Assembly (NCBI RefSeq): GCF_005239225.2
Contig: NC_133296.1
Location: forward strand, 11,532,001 to 11,596,000
Length of the DNA: 64,000 nucleotides
Source: Populus alba
Lineage: Eukaryota; Streptophyta; Magnoliopsida; Malpighiales; Salicaceae
Direction of reading: 5' to 3'
Shown here one piece after another: positions 1 to 11,739 of the stretch. Position numbers and translations under genes: made by a program. How positions within the stretch are numbered: position 1 is the stretch's first letter; each line of letters begins with the position of its first letter. The notes under the pieces are model-generated. The model searched no databases, was not told the origin of the DNA, and was given only the letters and a program-made list of their open reading frames with translations.

Positions 1-173
1 GTTTTGAGTCCTGCTCTGTTGCATTTCTTATTTCCTCTTTTTTTGGCCTTTAATTGCATAGACGCTAGCCCTAACACTCGTGTTTCAATTTCAAAAAAAT
101 ACAAAATTTTACCAAATAATGTTTTGATCGCACTGCTAAACACCCTCCGTGGTTGATAATCAGTAATCTTTTG

Positions 174-449
174 TTACTTTGTAAACATCATCAAAATCCA
201 AATTGGATCCTGGAACAAACCTTTATTGAAGATTTTATAAAAGTACAGAAAAAACAAAAAAAAAAAATCATGAACTCCAAAGAAAAGATCATCTAGCATG
301 ACACGAACAGGGTCAGCAAAACTTTGTTTATAGAGCAGATTCATGGTGATAAAGCATATAACGAGCAACATTGTTAAGAGCAGAAAAACATTAACAAGCT
401 TACTCGTACTTGATGGTGAGTGAACTCCTGCTACAGCCACAAGATTTTG
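174..449 (-). other. Possible coding fragment with a hydrophobic segment
   Basis: An open stretch on the minus strand encodes about 90 residues. It has a polar start (HSPSSTSKLVN), then a strongly hydrophobic run (VFLLLTMLLVICFITMNLLY) that would make one membrane helix, then a soluble part and a second aromatic-rich hydrophobic part. There is no ATG at its upstream end: the frame opens just after an in-frame TAG and the first start-like codon is GTG. If real it is therefore an internal or last exon of a gene running off the window, not a complete gene. I do not recognise the family. It could equally be chance, since T-rich DNA easily produces F/L-rich open frames. Confidence 0.22.
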
Positions 450-3400
450 CTACTACAACATAGAACTGCATTACTCTTATCTCTCGTAGATAATGAAATT
501 TATGCCATTACTTGACTATAACAAATTATGCATTGTGCACATTAAATCCTCAACCTCTCTGCATTTTTTTTTTTTTATCACTTTTGAGATAAGCTTTTCC
601 TTTATAATTGTAAATCCTCAACATCTCTGCACAGTACATTTTTTTTTTTTTAATTTCTGTAACATTTAACATATAATAATTAATTCCTTAATTAGTGTCT
701 TTATAATACCTGTTAACTTGAATGGGTATATCTCGTAATTAATTTTTTTTAACAAAAACCTAGAGAAAGAGAAGATTTTACTATATCCCTATAAATAAAT
801 CATTATTCATTGGAATAGTTATTTAACAAAATTACCCTTAGTTTAAAAATTGATCTTTTCACCGTGAGAAAATTGTCTTGCAAAGTTAATGTGGTAAATT
901 TGTTTTTTAGGTGATATTACTAATTTAACCCTAGAATAAAAAAATAAAACCTTTCAATCAAGGGTGTTATTATTTTTTTAATTTTTTTAAATAGTAAAAT
1001 TAATTTGTTGCTTTTAAAAACAAAATCAACACAACTTTCTCACAAAGGTTTTATTGTCATTTTACATTGATTTTATTGTCAATGTGAATGCTTCTTAGAT
1101 GTATTATTGCATTTGATCATATAATAAATATTATTTTAAAAAACAATGCTAGTGCGTGTTGAGTGGGCATTCCCCGCACCTTTTAGATAACATGTCCAAG
1201 ATCGTTTGATCACCAAACACTGCCTTTCATGGTCGTGTTTGAAAGGTCTTCACATTCCCTCCATGATAGGGTTGTGTTTACGCCAAAATCATCTCTAGTT
1301 TGACACTAGAATCGTTTCTTTTTTTCTTCTTCTTGTATCCCTCCTTAATCCCATGCTAAACCCTTCAAGATTTTAGACCGTCCTTTTTAATTTTTTTTCC
1401 CTTTCACATTTGATCCTCATCCATATACGTTGAAAAAAACATTTGGTTGGCCTGCATCAAGGTGAGGCCACAAATCTAGCATGCGACTAAGGTCATGTTT
1501 GATATTGAGGTATATGATGCTTTTCAAAAAAAATATTATTTGAAAATATATCAAAATAATATTTTTTTATATTTTTAATATTAGCACATCAAAACGATAA
1601 AAAAAACACTCAAAAAATTATTTTGAGGCTTTTTTAAAAAAAATCATTTTTTTTTTTAAAACCAACCCCACCTCAAAAAAATGCCTAAGATCTCAAGTTT
1701 TGAAGGTTCTATGCATCCATCCTTTGTTTTGGACTAAGTTGAATAATAATTTTAAGAATCACGCTGAATTTGTAAGAATAACATTCGTTTTGGACAAGCT
1801 TGGGCAGATGATCGTTTGTTGTTCAAATTGAAAGTTTAAGGACGTGTTTGAAAAGTCTTGGAGTACTTGATTCGATATGTGAGAAATGGTTATCAATAGG
1901 GATCCAGAATGTTCTTATTTAAATGTGGGCTGGATTGTTTTGGTTCAAGTTGGGCTCAATAAGCCCAGTATAAAAAGGGAAAGAAAGCGCCCTTTTTGGA
2001 CCTTTTCGCACTTTTCTTTTTTTCCCTTCATTTATTATCTTCTGAATTTAGTTATTTTCTTTTCTTTTTTTCCCCTCCAGATTAACTCCTACGAGTTTTG
2101 AATTGAACAGTGGAAGGTAGTCTGTCCCAATTTCTATTTCCCACAAATCTTTCATGGATGTAAGCTTCAAACCTTCAAAGAAAAATTCCAAATTTTTTGC
2201 TTAGCGTCTCTTTCAAGAATGATTATAGTTTTTGTTTGAGGGAATATTCAATAATTTTTTTTTTTTAAAAAATATATTGGACAGCTAAGTTCTAACTCCT
2301 AAAGAGTGGGAGATGTTGACCTCTGAACCTAGCTATTCTAGTGGAAAAATAAATTTTAAGGGCACATTTCCTTTTGTAATTCAAAAATATTTTTAATATT
2401 TTTTTATGTTTTTAAATCGTTTTAATATTACAATATTAAAAATAATTTTTTTAAAATAAAAAATATTATTTTAGTATATTTCTAAATTTAAAATATTTTT
2501 AAAAAATAAAAATATTAACAATTATAAATGTATGTACATTGCGCCCTTGGACACCTTCACTATATGCTATATGTTTTTAGGATGAGTCAAAAATATCAAT
2601 TTTGGTAAAATATAATTTAAATAAATAAATAAAACGGCTCTACTAAAATTCAAATAGAATTGGACAAATTTAAATATTGCTGGAGGGTGCATAACACACA
2701 CACAGTTAAATCTTTACAAGTTAATATTTTTATATTCATGAAAATTTATTAATTAATCATTCAAATCAAATAAAAAAATATTACTTAATCATGATTATTA
2801 ATTTATCAGATTTCTTCCTCTTTTTCATCCATCATCAATTACTCCGAGATTGATGGATGAGACCGAGCCTAGAAATTCGAGTATAATTACTTTACTTACT
2901 TTTCATCCCACCCTCCAGTAATGAATAAAGCAGACACAAGAGTTAAGTAACCGAAAAAAAATAATCTAAACCTCATTATTAGACCTCCGGAACTGTTTGG
3001 AAATATAATTATTTTTAAAAAATTATTTTTTATATTTAAAAAATAATTTAAAAAAAATATTAATTTAAAAAAAAAAAAATATAAATTTAAATTTTTTCAA
3101 AATTTTTTTTAAAACACAAAAATAAATAGAGTTAATTTTCAAAAAAAAAAAAAATTAATTTTTTTTTCGACTCTTAAAATATGATAATAAAGGGCTTAAA
3201 GACAGCACATATACCCCTTTTTATGTGGGAGAAATAATCATGGTATCATCATAAGCCTCCTCCAACTACTTCACATGAATCCATATGAAAATAAGGAATA
3301 AAAATAAAATAAACATATAATTATTGAACCACACCAACAGATACACCAACCATGCATGTTATTTGCTTTCTTGTCAATATCAAGCCCTCCACGTTTCCTA

Positions 3401-3943
3401 CCTTCCTTGCTTCATTTCGAAGATTAAGATTGTTTTTGCCATTTATTTTTTTAAACGTTTTAGAACATTTTAAAAAATCTGTCAAAAATTAATTTTTAAA
3501 AATAAAAAAATTATTTTAATACATTTTTAAAATAAAAATATTTGAAAATCAATCATTACGCCATACCAAACACAGCTTAACATCCAAGAAAAAATAATTG
3601 GCGCACCTTCCATTTTCATGTCACTTCCCTTCTGGTTTCTCCAATGAAATGTCGCCAGAAATCAATCTCCATTATCATGGGTTGGTGCAACTTTTGACCT
3701 TACAAATAATTAATTGATTATTATATCTTCACATACAAGAACAGATTAAAGCATTATTTTATCACCTAAACATTTCTCTAAGAAAAAAAAAAAGAAATAA
3801 TTTCTTGTCTCCTGTCAGCTCCTTTCATCAATATAGACTTGGGTTGCCTCAGTTCATCATCATGTACCCAGCACAAGAGCCCTTTTCCTCTCTCCCTCCT
3901 CTCTCTCTCTCTATCGAAAGAAAAACCAGACACATCAAGAACC
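450..3943. other. AT-rich intergenic region with short dispersed repeats
   Basis: I see no gene here. The DNA is very AT-rich. Blocks near 1495-1660, 2360-2515, 2990-3130 and 3430-3580 share a recurring layout: poly-A/T arms around a TTTTTAAATCGTTTTAAT-like core and the words ATTATTTTAATA and AACATTTT. They resemble the copies near 39050-39220 and 48710-48930. These look like decayed non-autonomous elements. The last ~150 bases before the gene at 3944 carry CT-rich leader-like sequence. Confidence 0.5.
3886..3913 (+). repeat. CT microsatellite in the 5' leader of the GXM gene
   Basis: A pyrimidine run of CT units interrupted by CCC lies 30-60 bases before the chosen start codon. Such CT tracts are common in plant 5' leaders. 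It also creates the spurious Ser/Leu N-terminal extension of the longer open frame. Confidence 0.7.
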
Positions 3944-4858
3944 ATGAGACCCAACAAAAACCAATCTCCCATTAACATCAAGATCATCACCCTCAGTTTA
4001 TTCTTTCTTCTCTTTCTTGTGCTGGTAGCTTGGTCAAGCTTCTCATCTCCGAGATCAAATCCATCCCCCAAATCAGAAAACGATGACCTAACAAACCCAT
4101 CATCAAGTCTGTCTACTGATGAAGAAGATCAGCCAAAACCATCAACACCAGCCTGCCCTTCTCTTCCCCTGACACCAACATGCACCAAAACCCCACCTTC
4201 TTTAGCCAATGCTCTTGTCCATTACGTTACAACGAACATCACTCCACAACAAACCCTCAAAGAAATCTCGGTCACATTAAGGGTCCTGGAGAAAAAATCA
4301 CCCTGCAATTTCCTGGTCTTTGGTCTTGGCCATGACAGTCTAATGTGGACATCTCTAAATCACGGTGGGCGCACTGTTTTCCTGGAAGAAGACAAGGCTT
4401 GGATTGAGCAGATCACAGAGAAACTGCCCTCTTTAGAGGCCTACCATGTGACGTACGACACCAGAGTGCATCAGGCAGACGGGCTCATGGAGACAGGAAT
4501 GGGAGATGAATGCAAAGTTGTAAGCGACCCCAGATTCTCCAAGTGCCAGCTTGCTCTTCAAGGGTTCCCCAGTGATATTTATGACATGGAATGGGACTTG
4601 ATCATGGTGGATGCACCCACTGGGTATCACGACGAGGCACCGGGGAGGATGACTGCAATCTACACGGCTGGATTGATGGCTAGGAACAGAGAGAATGGAG
4701 AGACTGATGTGTTTGTGCATGATGTTGATAGAGTTGTGGAGGATAAATTCTCCAAGGCTTTTCTCTGTGAAGGATACTTGGCGGAGCAGGAAGGGAGGTT
4801 AAGGCATTTCATCATTCCTAGTCATAGAACTCGTTCGGGCAGACCTTTTTGTCCTTAG
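3944..4858 (+). CDS. GXM: Glucuronoxylan 4-O-methyltransferase (DUF579 family)
   Basis: An intronless gene of 304 codons. It encodes a type II Golgi membrane protein that by family knowledge transfers a methyl group from S-adenosylmethionine to O-4 of glucuronic acid side chains on xylan, a secondary-wall polymer. Visible features: short basic cytosolic N-terminus, one membrane helix at about residues 13-31, a Ser/Pro/acid-rich stem to about residue 75, then the DUF579 domain. That domain contains the SAM-binding-type motif FLVFGLGHDS (about 123-132), LNHGGRTVFLEED (138-150), the conserved DLIMVDAPTGYH (218-229) and a C-terminal RLRHFIIPSH. The frame stays open 35 codons upstream to 3839. I chose the ATG at 3944 because it directly precedes the basic/TM anchor and the upstream part is translated CT-repeat leader. 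Sequence style fits GXM1-3 better than IRX15, which has a different N-terminus. No transcript evidence can be read here. Confidence 0.93.
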   Translation: MRPNKNQSPINIKIITLSLFFLLFLVLVAWSSFSSPRSNPSPKSENDDLTNPSSSLSTDEEDQPKPSTPACPSLPLTPTCTKTPPSLANALVHYVTTNITPQQTLKEISVTLRVLEKKSPCNFLVFGLGHDSLMWTSLNHGGRTVFLEEDKAWIEQITEKLPSLEAYHVTYDTRVHQADGLMETGMGDECKVVSDPRFSKCQLALQGFPSDIYDMEWDLIMVDAPTGYHDEAPGRMTAIYTAGLMARNRENGETDVFVHDVDRVVEDKFSKAFLCEGYLAEQEGRLRHFIIPSHRTRSGRPFCP

Positions 4859-7800
4859 AGTTCCTCATCTCTCTTTTCTGCTTAGATTTGTTGTTTTTGT
4901 CTCTCTTGATCTTGTTTCTTGTCATATAAAATATAAATTTCTGGGCAAAGGGTTTTTTCTTTTCATATATGTATTTTCTATTGTTCCCAATTAATTTCTC
5001 TTCTCTCGGATTCTCTTTTAATTAATTTGGTTAGTTTTTTCTTTATATATCAAATTGAAATAGTAATGAGTAAATGATGGTTATTGTTAATTGAATATAT
5101 TTTATGGTAAAGAATTTGTATTATAAACTTTTTTATATTAGCCTTGTCACAGGAGTCTTTGTTAGCGAATAATTAATATGTCTAATTTTAATAATATCAA
5201 CTTAAAGTGCAAAAAAAATAATATCATCAATTAAAAAAATCACTCATTGATTAACAAATGTGGTTCAATAGTTGCGGTCACACCTATAAAATATTATTTT
5301 TTGTTTAGTTTTTTTTTTAAATTTCTTTCTTTACCAACCCAATTTTATTTTTAATTTAATTATTTTTTTGGAAATTATGCTTCATAATTTTTTTTATTTT
5401 TTTATTGAACTATATATACCAATTTCATGGATTTAATTTTTTTTTTTTAATATCAAGAGTTCTTAAAGATCATTATAATGTTAAAGCATTTAAAATAAAT
5501 GCAGATAAAACTAAATATAAATGATTTGTAATTTATTTTGACTTGCTTTATATAAAATTATTTTAATTTCATGATCCGGATTATGGATTTGATAGGTTAA
5601 CCCGTGCTGACTCATATCACTTTTTTAATATGTGTTTTAATTGAAATTTTTCCAATGTTTTTTTTTTCAAAATTAGATTGACTAGGAATTAAATTTTATA
5701 ATTTGTTTCGATTTGCTTTTAATGAGGTTATTAAAGTCTTATGATTCAGGTTATAGATTTGAAAGATCAGCCTGGATTGATCCGAGTTGATTCAATATGT
5801 TGTCGTATTAATATTTAACAAGAATATCATTTTCAATTTTTTTAATCAAACTATGTTTATACTAATTATCTGGATTGCTTTTGGATTAGTCAAGTAGACC
5901 GAATCATATCAAATTAATCTCTTCATAATTTAAATATTTTTTGTACAAGAAAACATATTAACAATACCTAAGTAATTTTTTTTTTACATTTAAAAGAATT
6001 TATCTCACCCGAATCATAGCTCAAAACAAATCATATAATATATACTTGAAAAAACATAGATGGCTTTAATAAGGCCACCTAAGGTGTACTTATTGTGGTC
6101 AGTAAGTATAAAAGGAAAACGTTGAGCAATGATAGGACCCAAACACATATTTAACAAAAATATATAATGTGTGGGTTTTTTTTTTATTGCATCACTATAT
6201 ATAATTTATTGTGGATTGTTATAGTAAAATTATTATTTTACTCTTTGATAGAAAAAAATGGTGACCTTTGTTGTAGGGGGAATTTGGTCTTTTTTAGTGG
6301 CTCATTGGTCATTAAAAAATCGTTAAAGTGTATCCTAGTCTTTTCCATTTTTGTTTTACATAGTAAAACTATGTTTTTACCCTTAAAATAAACAAAAATT
6401 ATAATTATTGACTAATGGTATTTTTTATCTTTTTACAAACATTAAACCAGTGATTATTTTTTTATTCTGAAAAGTTGATGGCACATGCTCAATACGAGCT
6501 AGCGAGTGGGTGATGTTTGCACACTTTGGGCAACATGTGCGGTGCCACCCAGTGGCCATACTTGGTCCTTTGTTGTGTCTTTGGAAGCACCACAACGTCC
6601 TCTTCATCTTGGTCCAGTGCGTGGTGGAGGTTTATGGACATTTTGTTGCAGATAGTCGTTTTCTTTCTTCTTTTCTCTCTCTGCTAGAGAAAGTGCATGT
6701 TTGTCCTCATTTCTTTTTGTTTTTCAATTTCAATTCTTATATTTTTTATTGTTTATTTTCTTCCTTGGCCTTTTTAGAAAAGTTTTTATATTTTTAATTT
6801 AGTCTTTAAATTACAATTTGTCATATATTATTTTTTTCAATTTGCTCCTTATTATTTTGATTTCTGAATTTTTTTCTTGGCTTTTTTTATTAAAATTTAA
6901 TTGATTTTCAATCTAACCCTCTAATTTTATTTTTTATGCCCTATAATTTACTTTTTATTTTGATTTTAACCTCATTCTTTTAATTATGTTTTTTTATATG
7001 ACTAATTTTTTTTTCTAGTTTCATCCTTCGACATTTGAGTTGTTTAGGATTAGGTTTTGTGATTTATTTCATTTGTCATGTTTCTAATATAATAACACGG
7101 GTCACGAGTTTTAAGAGTTAACACAGTTAGGGATCTATTTTTTCCTCATTTTTTAATGATTTTATCATTCCACATTAATTTTTTTAATAATTATTTTTTG
7201 TGTGGTTATTTTCAATTTCTTTTCTATTAGTTTATTCTAATCTTATAACCTAAACCATGAGTTTTGCAGGCTTTTTTTTGGATATAGATTTTGTTTTTAA
7301 TATGTTTGTTTGTATTTGATTTTTGAAGAATTGTTATTATTTTTATACAGATAAGTTTTATTTTACAAAAAAAATACTTATTTCAAAATAATATTTTTGA
7401 TTTGTCTAGCCTTGCATAATATTTTTTTTCTTCACTCACTTTCATATGTGTTTCTAATTTTATTATCTTATATTGATTTTAATAAAGAAATGAAGTAGAC
7501 ACTAATGAGTCAATGTCTCAATTTACAAAATCAAATATCTTGATCTATATCCATCTACCAATTTTTCCAGCTTCTCTTTTAGTTATTGTTAATGACTTTT
7601 TTATTTATTTACATAGATGATTATCGATTTATTTGATTGGATGTCTAGATAAGCTTTTCAATTTACAGTTTGGATTTTTTACATAAAAAATTTTTATCAA
7701 AATAAATTATATACTCAGGTTTTTGTTTTCTTAAAAAGAAATTTATGACCCACGATGGAAAGCGAGTCAAATAGCTAGTAATTATATATGTAACATCCCT

Positions 7801-8984
7801 TTTTTTTTTTTTTTTCTTTTCAATACACCGAATACTTTAAACATAGCAAAATACAAAAGTTTTTCTTTTTTTGAAATTTCCCATTAAGAAATTTCCATTG
7901 AAATTTTGACAGAGTTTTCCCTATATTTAGAACATTTTAAGTTATCAACAACATCCTATTTAACACTAAATATATTTTCAACCTTTGATCCAATCATTCT
8001 AGATCAAAACAACCATCACCACAACAATACTTCAAAGCATAACTTCTTAATAACATAATAAGGCAATGTATATCAATCACATTACAATTCTTCAAGGATA
8101 TTAACAACCATAAAATAAAACTATTTAAAGAATTTAAAAGAGCTAAATGATTAATATCAATTCCAAAATAGTTAAGCAATGAAAAGTTATCATCCAAATG
8201 TTTTTACATAGATTAGGTTCTAATGTTAAGGTTTACATGTTTTATCTAAAATTTATTACATATCCAAAAGAACAAAATACATCTAGTCTATAAAGACATA
8301 TGTATAACTAAATGGATCTATTTTGGTCCAGATGATGAAGGTCTTGAAAAAAAAAGAAATTATAATAAAAATTTAAATCTATTTATATTTTATATACTTT
8401 CTCAAATTCAATTTATTATATTCCACCCATACACGACTACGTTTTATATGTTTTCTCATATGTCATTATTTTTTTTTATTGTTCAAGTTATTTTTTAGAC
8501 TTGCTAAATTGACTAAGTTGCATCATATCAATATCCATACAATTTTTTTTTCCAGAACATATTACCAATACTTGAATATTAATATTTAACATTTTAAAAA
8601 TACTGAATTAAACCATAACTTATCATGGGTAACTTATGTAGTATTGCATCTAAATGTGAAAAAAAAAGTTTACCGGAATAAGAAAAGAAAAAGCTGTTTG
8701 CTTGTCGCTTATCAAAAATAAAATAAAAGTAATTCGGGGTGGGGAAATCCTGAACTGGGCCGATTCCATTCCATCCGCAAATGAAAACAAACTAGGATTT
8801 AGTCATTTATCCAACCAAACACCATCTTATCTTTTATTGACTTCCAATGTGAGAAATGTCTGAACCAAAGCTCCAAACATGTAGGAAAACCAGTAGTCAT
8901 GCTTTCTGTTCATAATGAAAGTTTGAGACAGAAATTCATGGATCAATTTAATTTTTACAAGCCCTAAGCATATGACAGCAGAAA
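4859..8984. other. Intergenic AT-rich region, no gene seen
   Basis: About 4.1 kb of AT-rich DNA. No coding similarity was recognised; the short open frames are low-complexity F/L-rich runs. Around 5560-5900 three related stretches recur, each pairing a 'gattcaggttat'-like phrase with a 'gattgatccgagttgattcaa'-like phrase. Similar phrases return at 57600-57780 and 58220-58310, so this is probably a dispersed repeat family. The last 150 bases (8830-8984) are the left flank of the chromovirus insertion. Confidence 0.5.
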
Positions 8985-8989
8985 TTGCT

Positions 8990-9370
8990 TGGTGGGGACA
9001 CCAGGCCCACACCACAGATTACACGAGTACATGGACGGAGACGACGTAGGATGGCTTAACCTGTCACGTTTTGGTTGGGAGACTAAGCCCATTTGGGCCT
9101 ATTTTATTGTTATTTTATTTATTTAGCCCATTTGGGCCTGCTCATTGTTATTTTATTATTTATGTTAAACAATTTGATTTGATGGGCTGAGCCCAATAAC
9201 ATGATGTTTTAGGGTTTACTATTTATATGTTCTTTTCTCATTTTGAAATGGAACTTTTGATGATTAATGAAAATTTGTAGATTTTGCATATCTCCAATCC
9301 CCTTTCTTCCTCTTCTTTAGCTTCTTTCTTTTCCTACTTTAATTCTTATTATTTATTGTTCCGCATCAAA
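8990..9370 (+). repeat. 5' LTR of the chromovirus
   Basis: It matches the 3' LTR at 15339-15720 along its length. It starts TGGTGGGGACACC and ends CATCAAA just before the primer binding site. It contains the repeated phrase AGCCCATTTGGGCC and a TATA-like ACTATTTATATG near 9218-9230. The ends are not the canonical TG...CA if the 5-bp duplication is placed as TTGCT; a 1-4 bp shift of the boundary is possible. Confidence 0.88.
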
Positions 9371-9372
9371 TT

Positions 9373-9383
9373 TGGTATCAGAG
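9373..9383 (+). other. Primer binding site (initiator tRNA-Met type)
   Basis: TGGTATCAGAG directly follows the 5' LTR. It is the standard plant retroelement complement to the 3' end of initiator methionine tRNA. Confidence 0.88.
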
Positions 9384-10667
9384 TTAGGGTTTTAATTGTT
9401 CTTACAATTAAACGGTCCATAATGTTTATGCTAAACCCTAGATTCGGTTTGATTTACTTAAAAAAAAAAAAAAAATAATCGTTCACTATTCACCGTGCAA
9501 AAAAAAAACGTACTGTTCTGATTAAAAAAAAACACTATTCATCGACATTGTTCATCTTCTTCGCAGCTATCGAAATCAAAATTGTCACTATTTAACGCCG
9601 AGTATAGCTTGCATCAACGCCGGTCACACCAAGATCTACAGTGACAAATTCTCCTACAAAAGGCCGCTCCCTAAGCCACCGATAGACACCAAATCGTCTT
9701 CAGCAGCGCCTTCATAGAACCATAGCAGACCTGTGGTTTCAGCAGCCCAAATCAGAATCACAAACCACACCAGACGCCGCTACCCACAACACCCATCACA
9801 GCCAGCATCGATTTGGGTTTATTTTTTTCAACAGCAAAAGCAGCGCTATCAGCCGCCCCTCCAGTAGCAGCACCAGCCACAACGCCATCGTCCATAGTGC
9901 CCTCACTGTTCATCAGCGACAACGGATCAACAGGCCCCGTCCAGCAGCGACACCACAGATACCACCTCCGTTCGTGCGCCATCGACGACAGCAGCGACAA
10001 CAGTTCACAGACGCAAACAGATGCTGATAAATAATTAACCTAGACACGTCATTGCCACGTAAGAGCATCAGTGGCATCTTCCACGTCAGATGTTCTTGCC
10101 ACGTCGTCTGACACGCCATCAATTCTTGACACGACAGCGTGCCCCACCACATCATCTGCCTCGTCAGCATATCCTGCCATGTCAACTCCCACGTAATCCT
10201 TCACTACCATATCATACGGTCATAATTTTTACCAATTGAATTTTTACACTTGTTAACCAATATTTAGCATTAATATTATTCTTTGTGCTTGCCCATAGCT
10301 AAATTACATAGCCCACTTTTAAATTGAATTACCTTAATTTTGAGTCATTAGTTAATTGTGGAGCCTGGTTAAATTAGTGGGAGAATTGAAACATTGTGTT
10401 TGGATTACTTGTGTGTATTTAGAGGACTTACATTACTTGCATGTGCATTTTCCTAGTTTAATCTATCATTACTTAGTTTCCAAGATAAAAAAAAATAAAT
10501 AAATAAAAAATATTATTTTCTTTATTTATTTATTTTTATTATTATTAGCTATAATTTTATTTTGTGTTTTACTTGCAAGTGTTATTTTGTGATCTCAGTC
10601 TCAGGATTAGTTTTGCATGCATTTATGTAGTGGTCGTCTAGTACACAATCTAGAAGTTATAACTACC
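9384..10667 (+). other. Untranslated leader of the chromovirus
   Basis: About 1.3 kb between the primer site and the gag start. It opens with three poly-A-interrupted repeats of a 'CACTATTCA(C/T)CG' phrase (9484-9545), then a GC-richer block (9550-10200) whose open frames look like chance Ala/Pro/Ser-rich translation. Within it, 10043-10200 holds five ACGT cores. From 10200 on it is AT-rich with an inverted pair of AAATAAATAAAT-type tracts near 10493 and 10525. Confidence 0.6.
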
Positions 10668-11710
10668 ATGGACCCGAACTCCAGTAATGTTCTTAGAGAT
10701 ATTCAAGAACAATTACAACTTATGCGAACGGAAATGGGCAACATGTCCAATCAAATGAACAATCTTTCTGGGAGGATGGAGTCTATAGAAACTTTGCAAA
10801 TAAGGCAGTCTAGTGAGAGTGAGCATTCAAATCACAACCATAGAAATCTTCAAAGACCAGTTCCTCGTAGGAACCGCCACCATAACCAACACCAGGGTCA
10901 CAATGACTTTGATGAACCTAATGATAGTGAGCGTTCCAATGACTACCGTCAAAGAACAATTCATTCTAGGAACCGTCAGTACAATCGCAATCAGGGCCAT
11001 CACGAATATGATGACCCTGATGAGCGAGTCATGAGGCATATCAAGGTAGAAGCCCCAACTTTTAAGAGTCAACTTGACCCGTGGATTTTTGATAGATAGA
11101 TTCATGACATGGATTAATTCTTTGGCTGGTATAATCTATATGAGAATAAAAGGGTAAGATTTGCAAAGATGAAACTTAGTGGAACCGATCAACTCTATTG
11201 GGAAAATGTAGCAGAGTCTTTGATTAGGAGAGGTCAACCCCCTATTATTGATTGGGTTGAAATGAAGACTAAGTTAGAAGGAAAGTACTTGCCTCGTTCT
11301 TATAGAGGAAATCTTTTGGACTAGTGGAATAACCTAAGACAAGGAGGCAAGTCTGCTAATGAATATGTGGCACAATTTGATGAGTATAGGATGAGGTGTG
11401 CAGTTAGGAAAGATGGAGTGATGACCTTAAGTAGATTTCAAAAAGGCTTAAATGATGACTTTAGAAGAGAGGTTGTGCTTAGGGGTGTTTCCACCCTTGA
11501 TGAAGCTTATACCTTAGTACAAAATTATGACTTGGTCACAAAAAGGCAGTGAATAAGACGTCAAGACACTCGTAATACCCCTTCTAGATCTCAACCTGGT
11601 AGTAATAATTCCATATTAGGTGCCCCACCCCGTAAACCAAATCCTTTGATTTTCCAGATACCTAGAAAAGACAAAGGTAAAGGTATTTTTCATCAAAGGC
11701 AATAGGTGAC
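10668..11710 (+). pseudogene. Chromovirus gag, broken
   Basis: The capsid precursor of the retrotransposon. It starts MDPNSSNVLRD at the ATG at 10668, with a coiled-coil-like N-terminal part (QLQLMRTEMGNMSNQMNN). The retrotransposon gag domain follows, recognisable from FGWYNLYENKRVRFAKMKLSG (about 11118-11180), a YWENV motif and NEYVAQFDEYRMRC. Four stops interrupt one continuous frame, ending at 11099, 11117, about 11324 and 11552. No CCHC zinc knuckle is readable after the gag domain. Instead the frame runs through KDKGKG (about 11670) into closely spaced stops at 11704 and beyond, and a deletion there would explain the loss. Described only as found; it is non-functional. Confidence 0.85.
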
Positions 11711-11739
11711 ATGAAGATGATAATTGTGATGATAAGGTA

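Noticed and set aside
3839..3943. Upstream extension of the GXM reading frame (35 extra residues)
   Set aside because: It is translated CT-rich leader; the ATG at 3944 directly precedes the membrane anchor typical of the family.
4433..4720. Antisense frame over the GXM gene
   Set aside because: Shadow of a strongly supported gene on the plus strand.
8827..9015. Minus-strand frame crossing the 5' LTR edge
   Set aside because: It starts inside the LTR and continues into flanking DNA, so it post-dates the insertion and shows no domain.
9758..10185. Overlapping Ala/Ser-rich open frames on both strands
   Set aside because: They lie in the retrotransposon leader, overlap in three frames and show no domain; GC-richer DNA simply has fewer stops.
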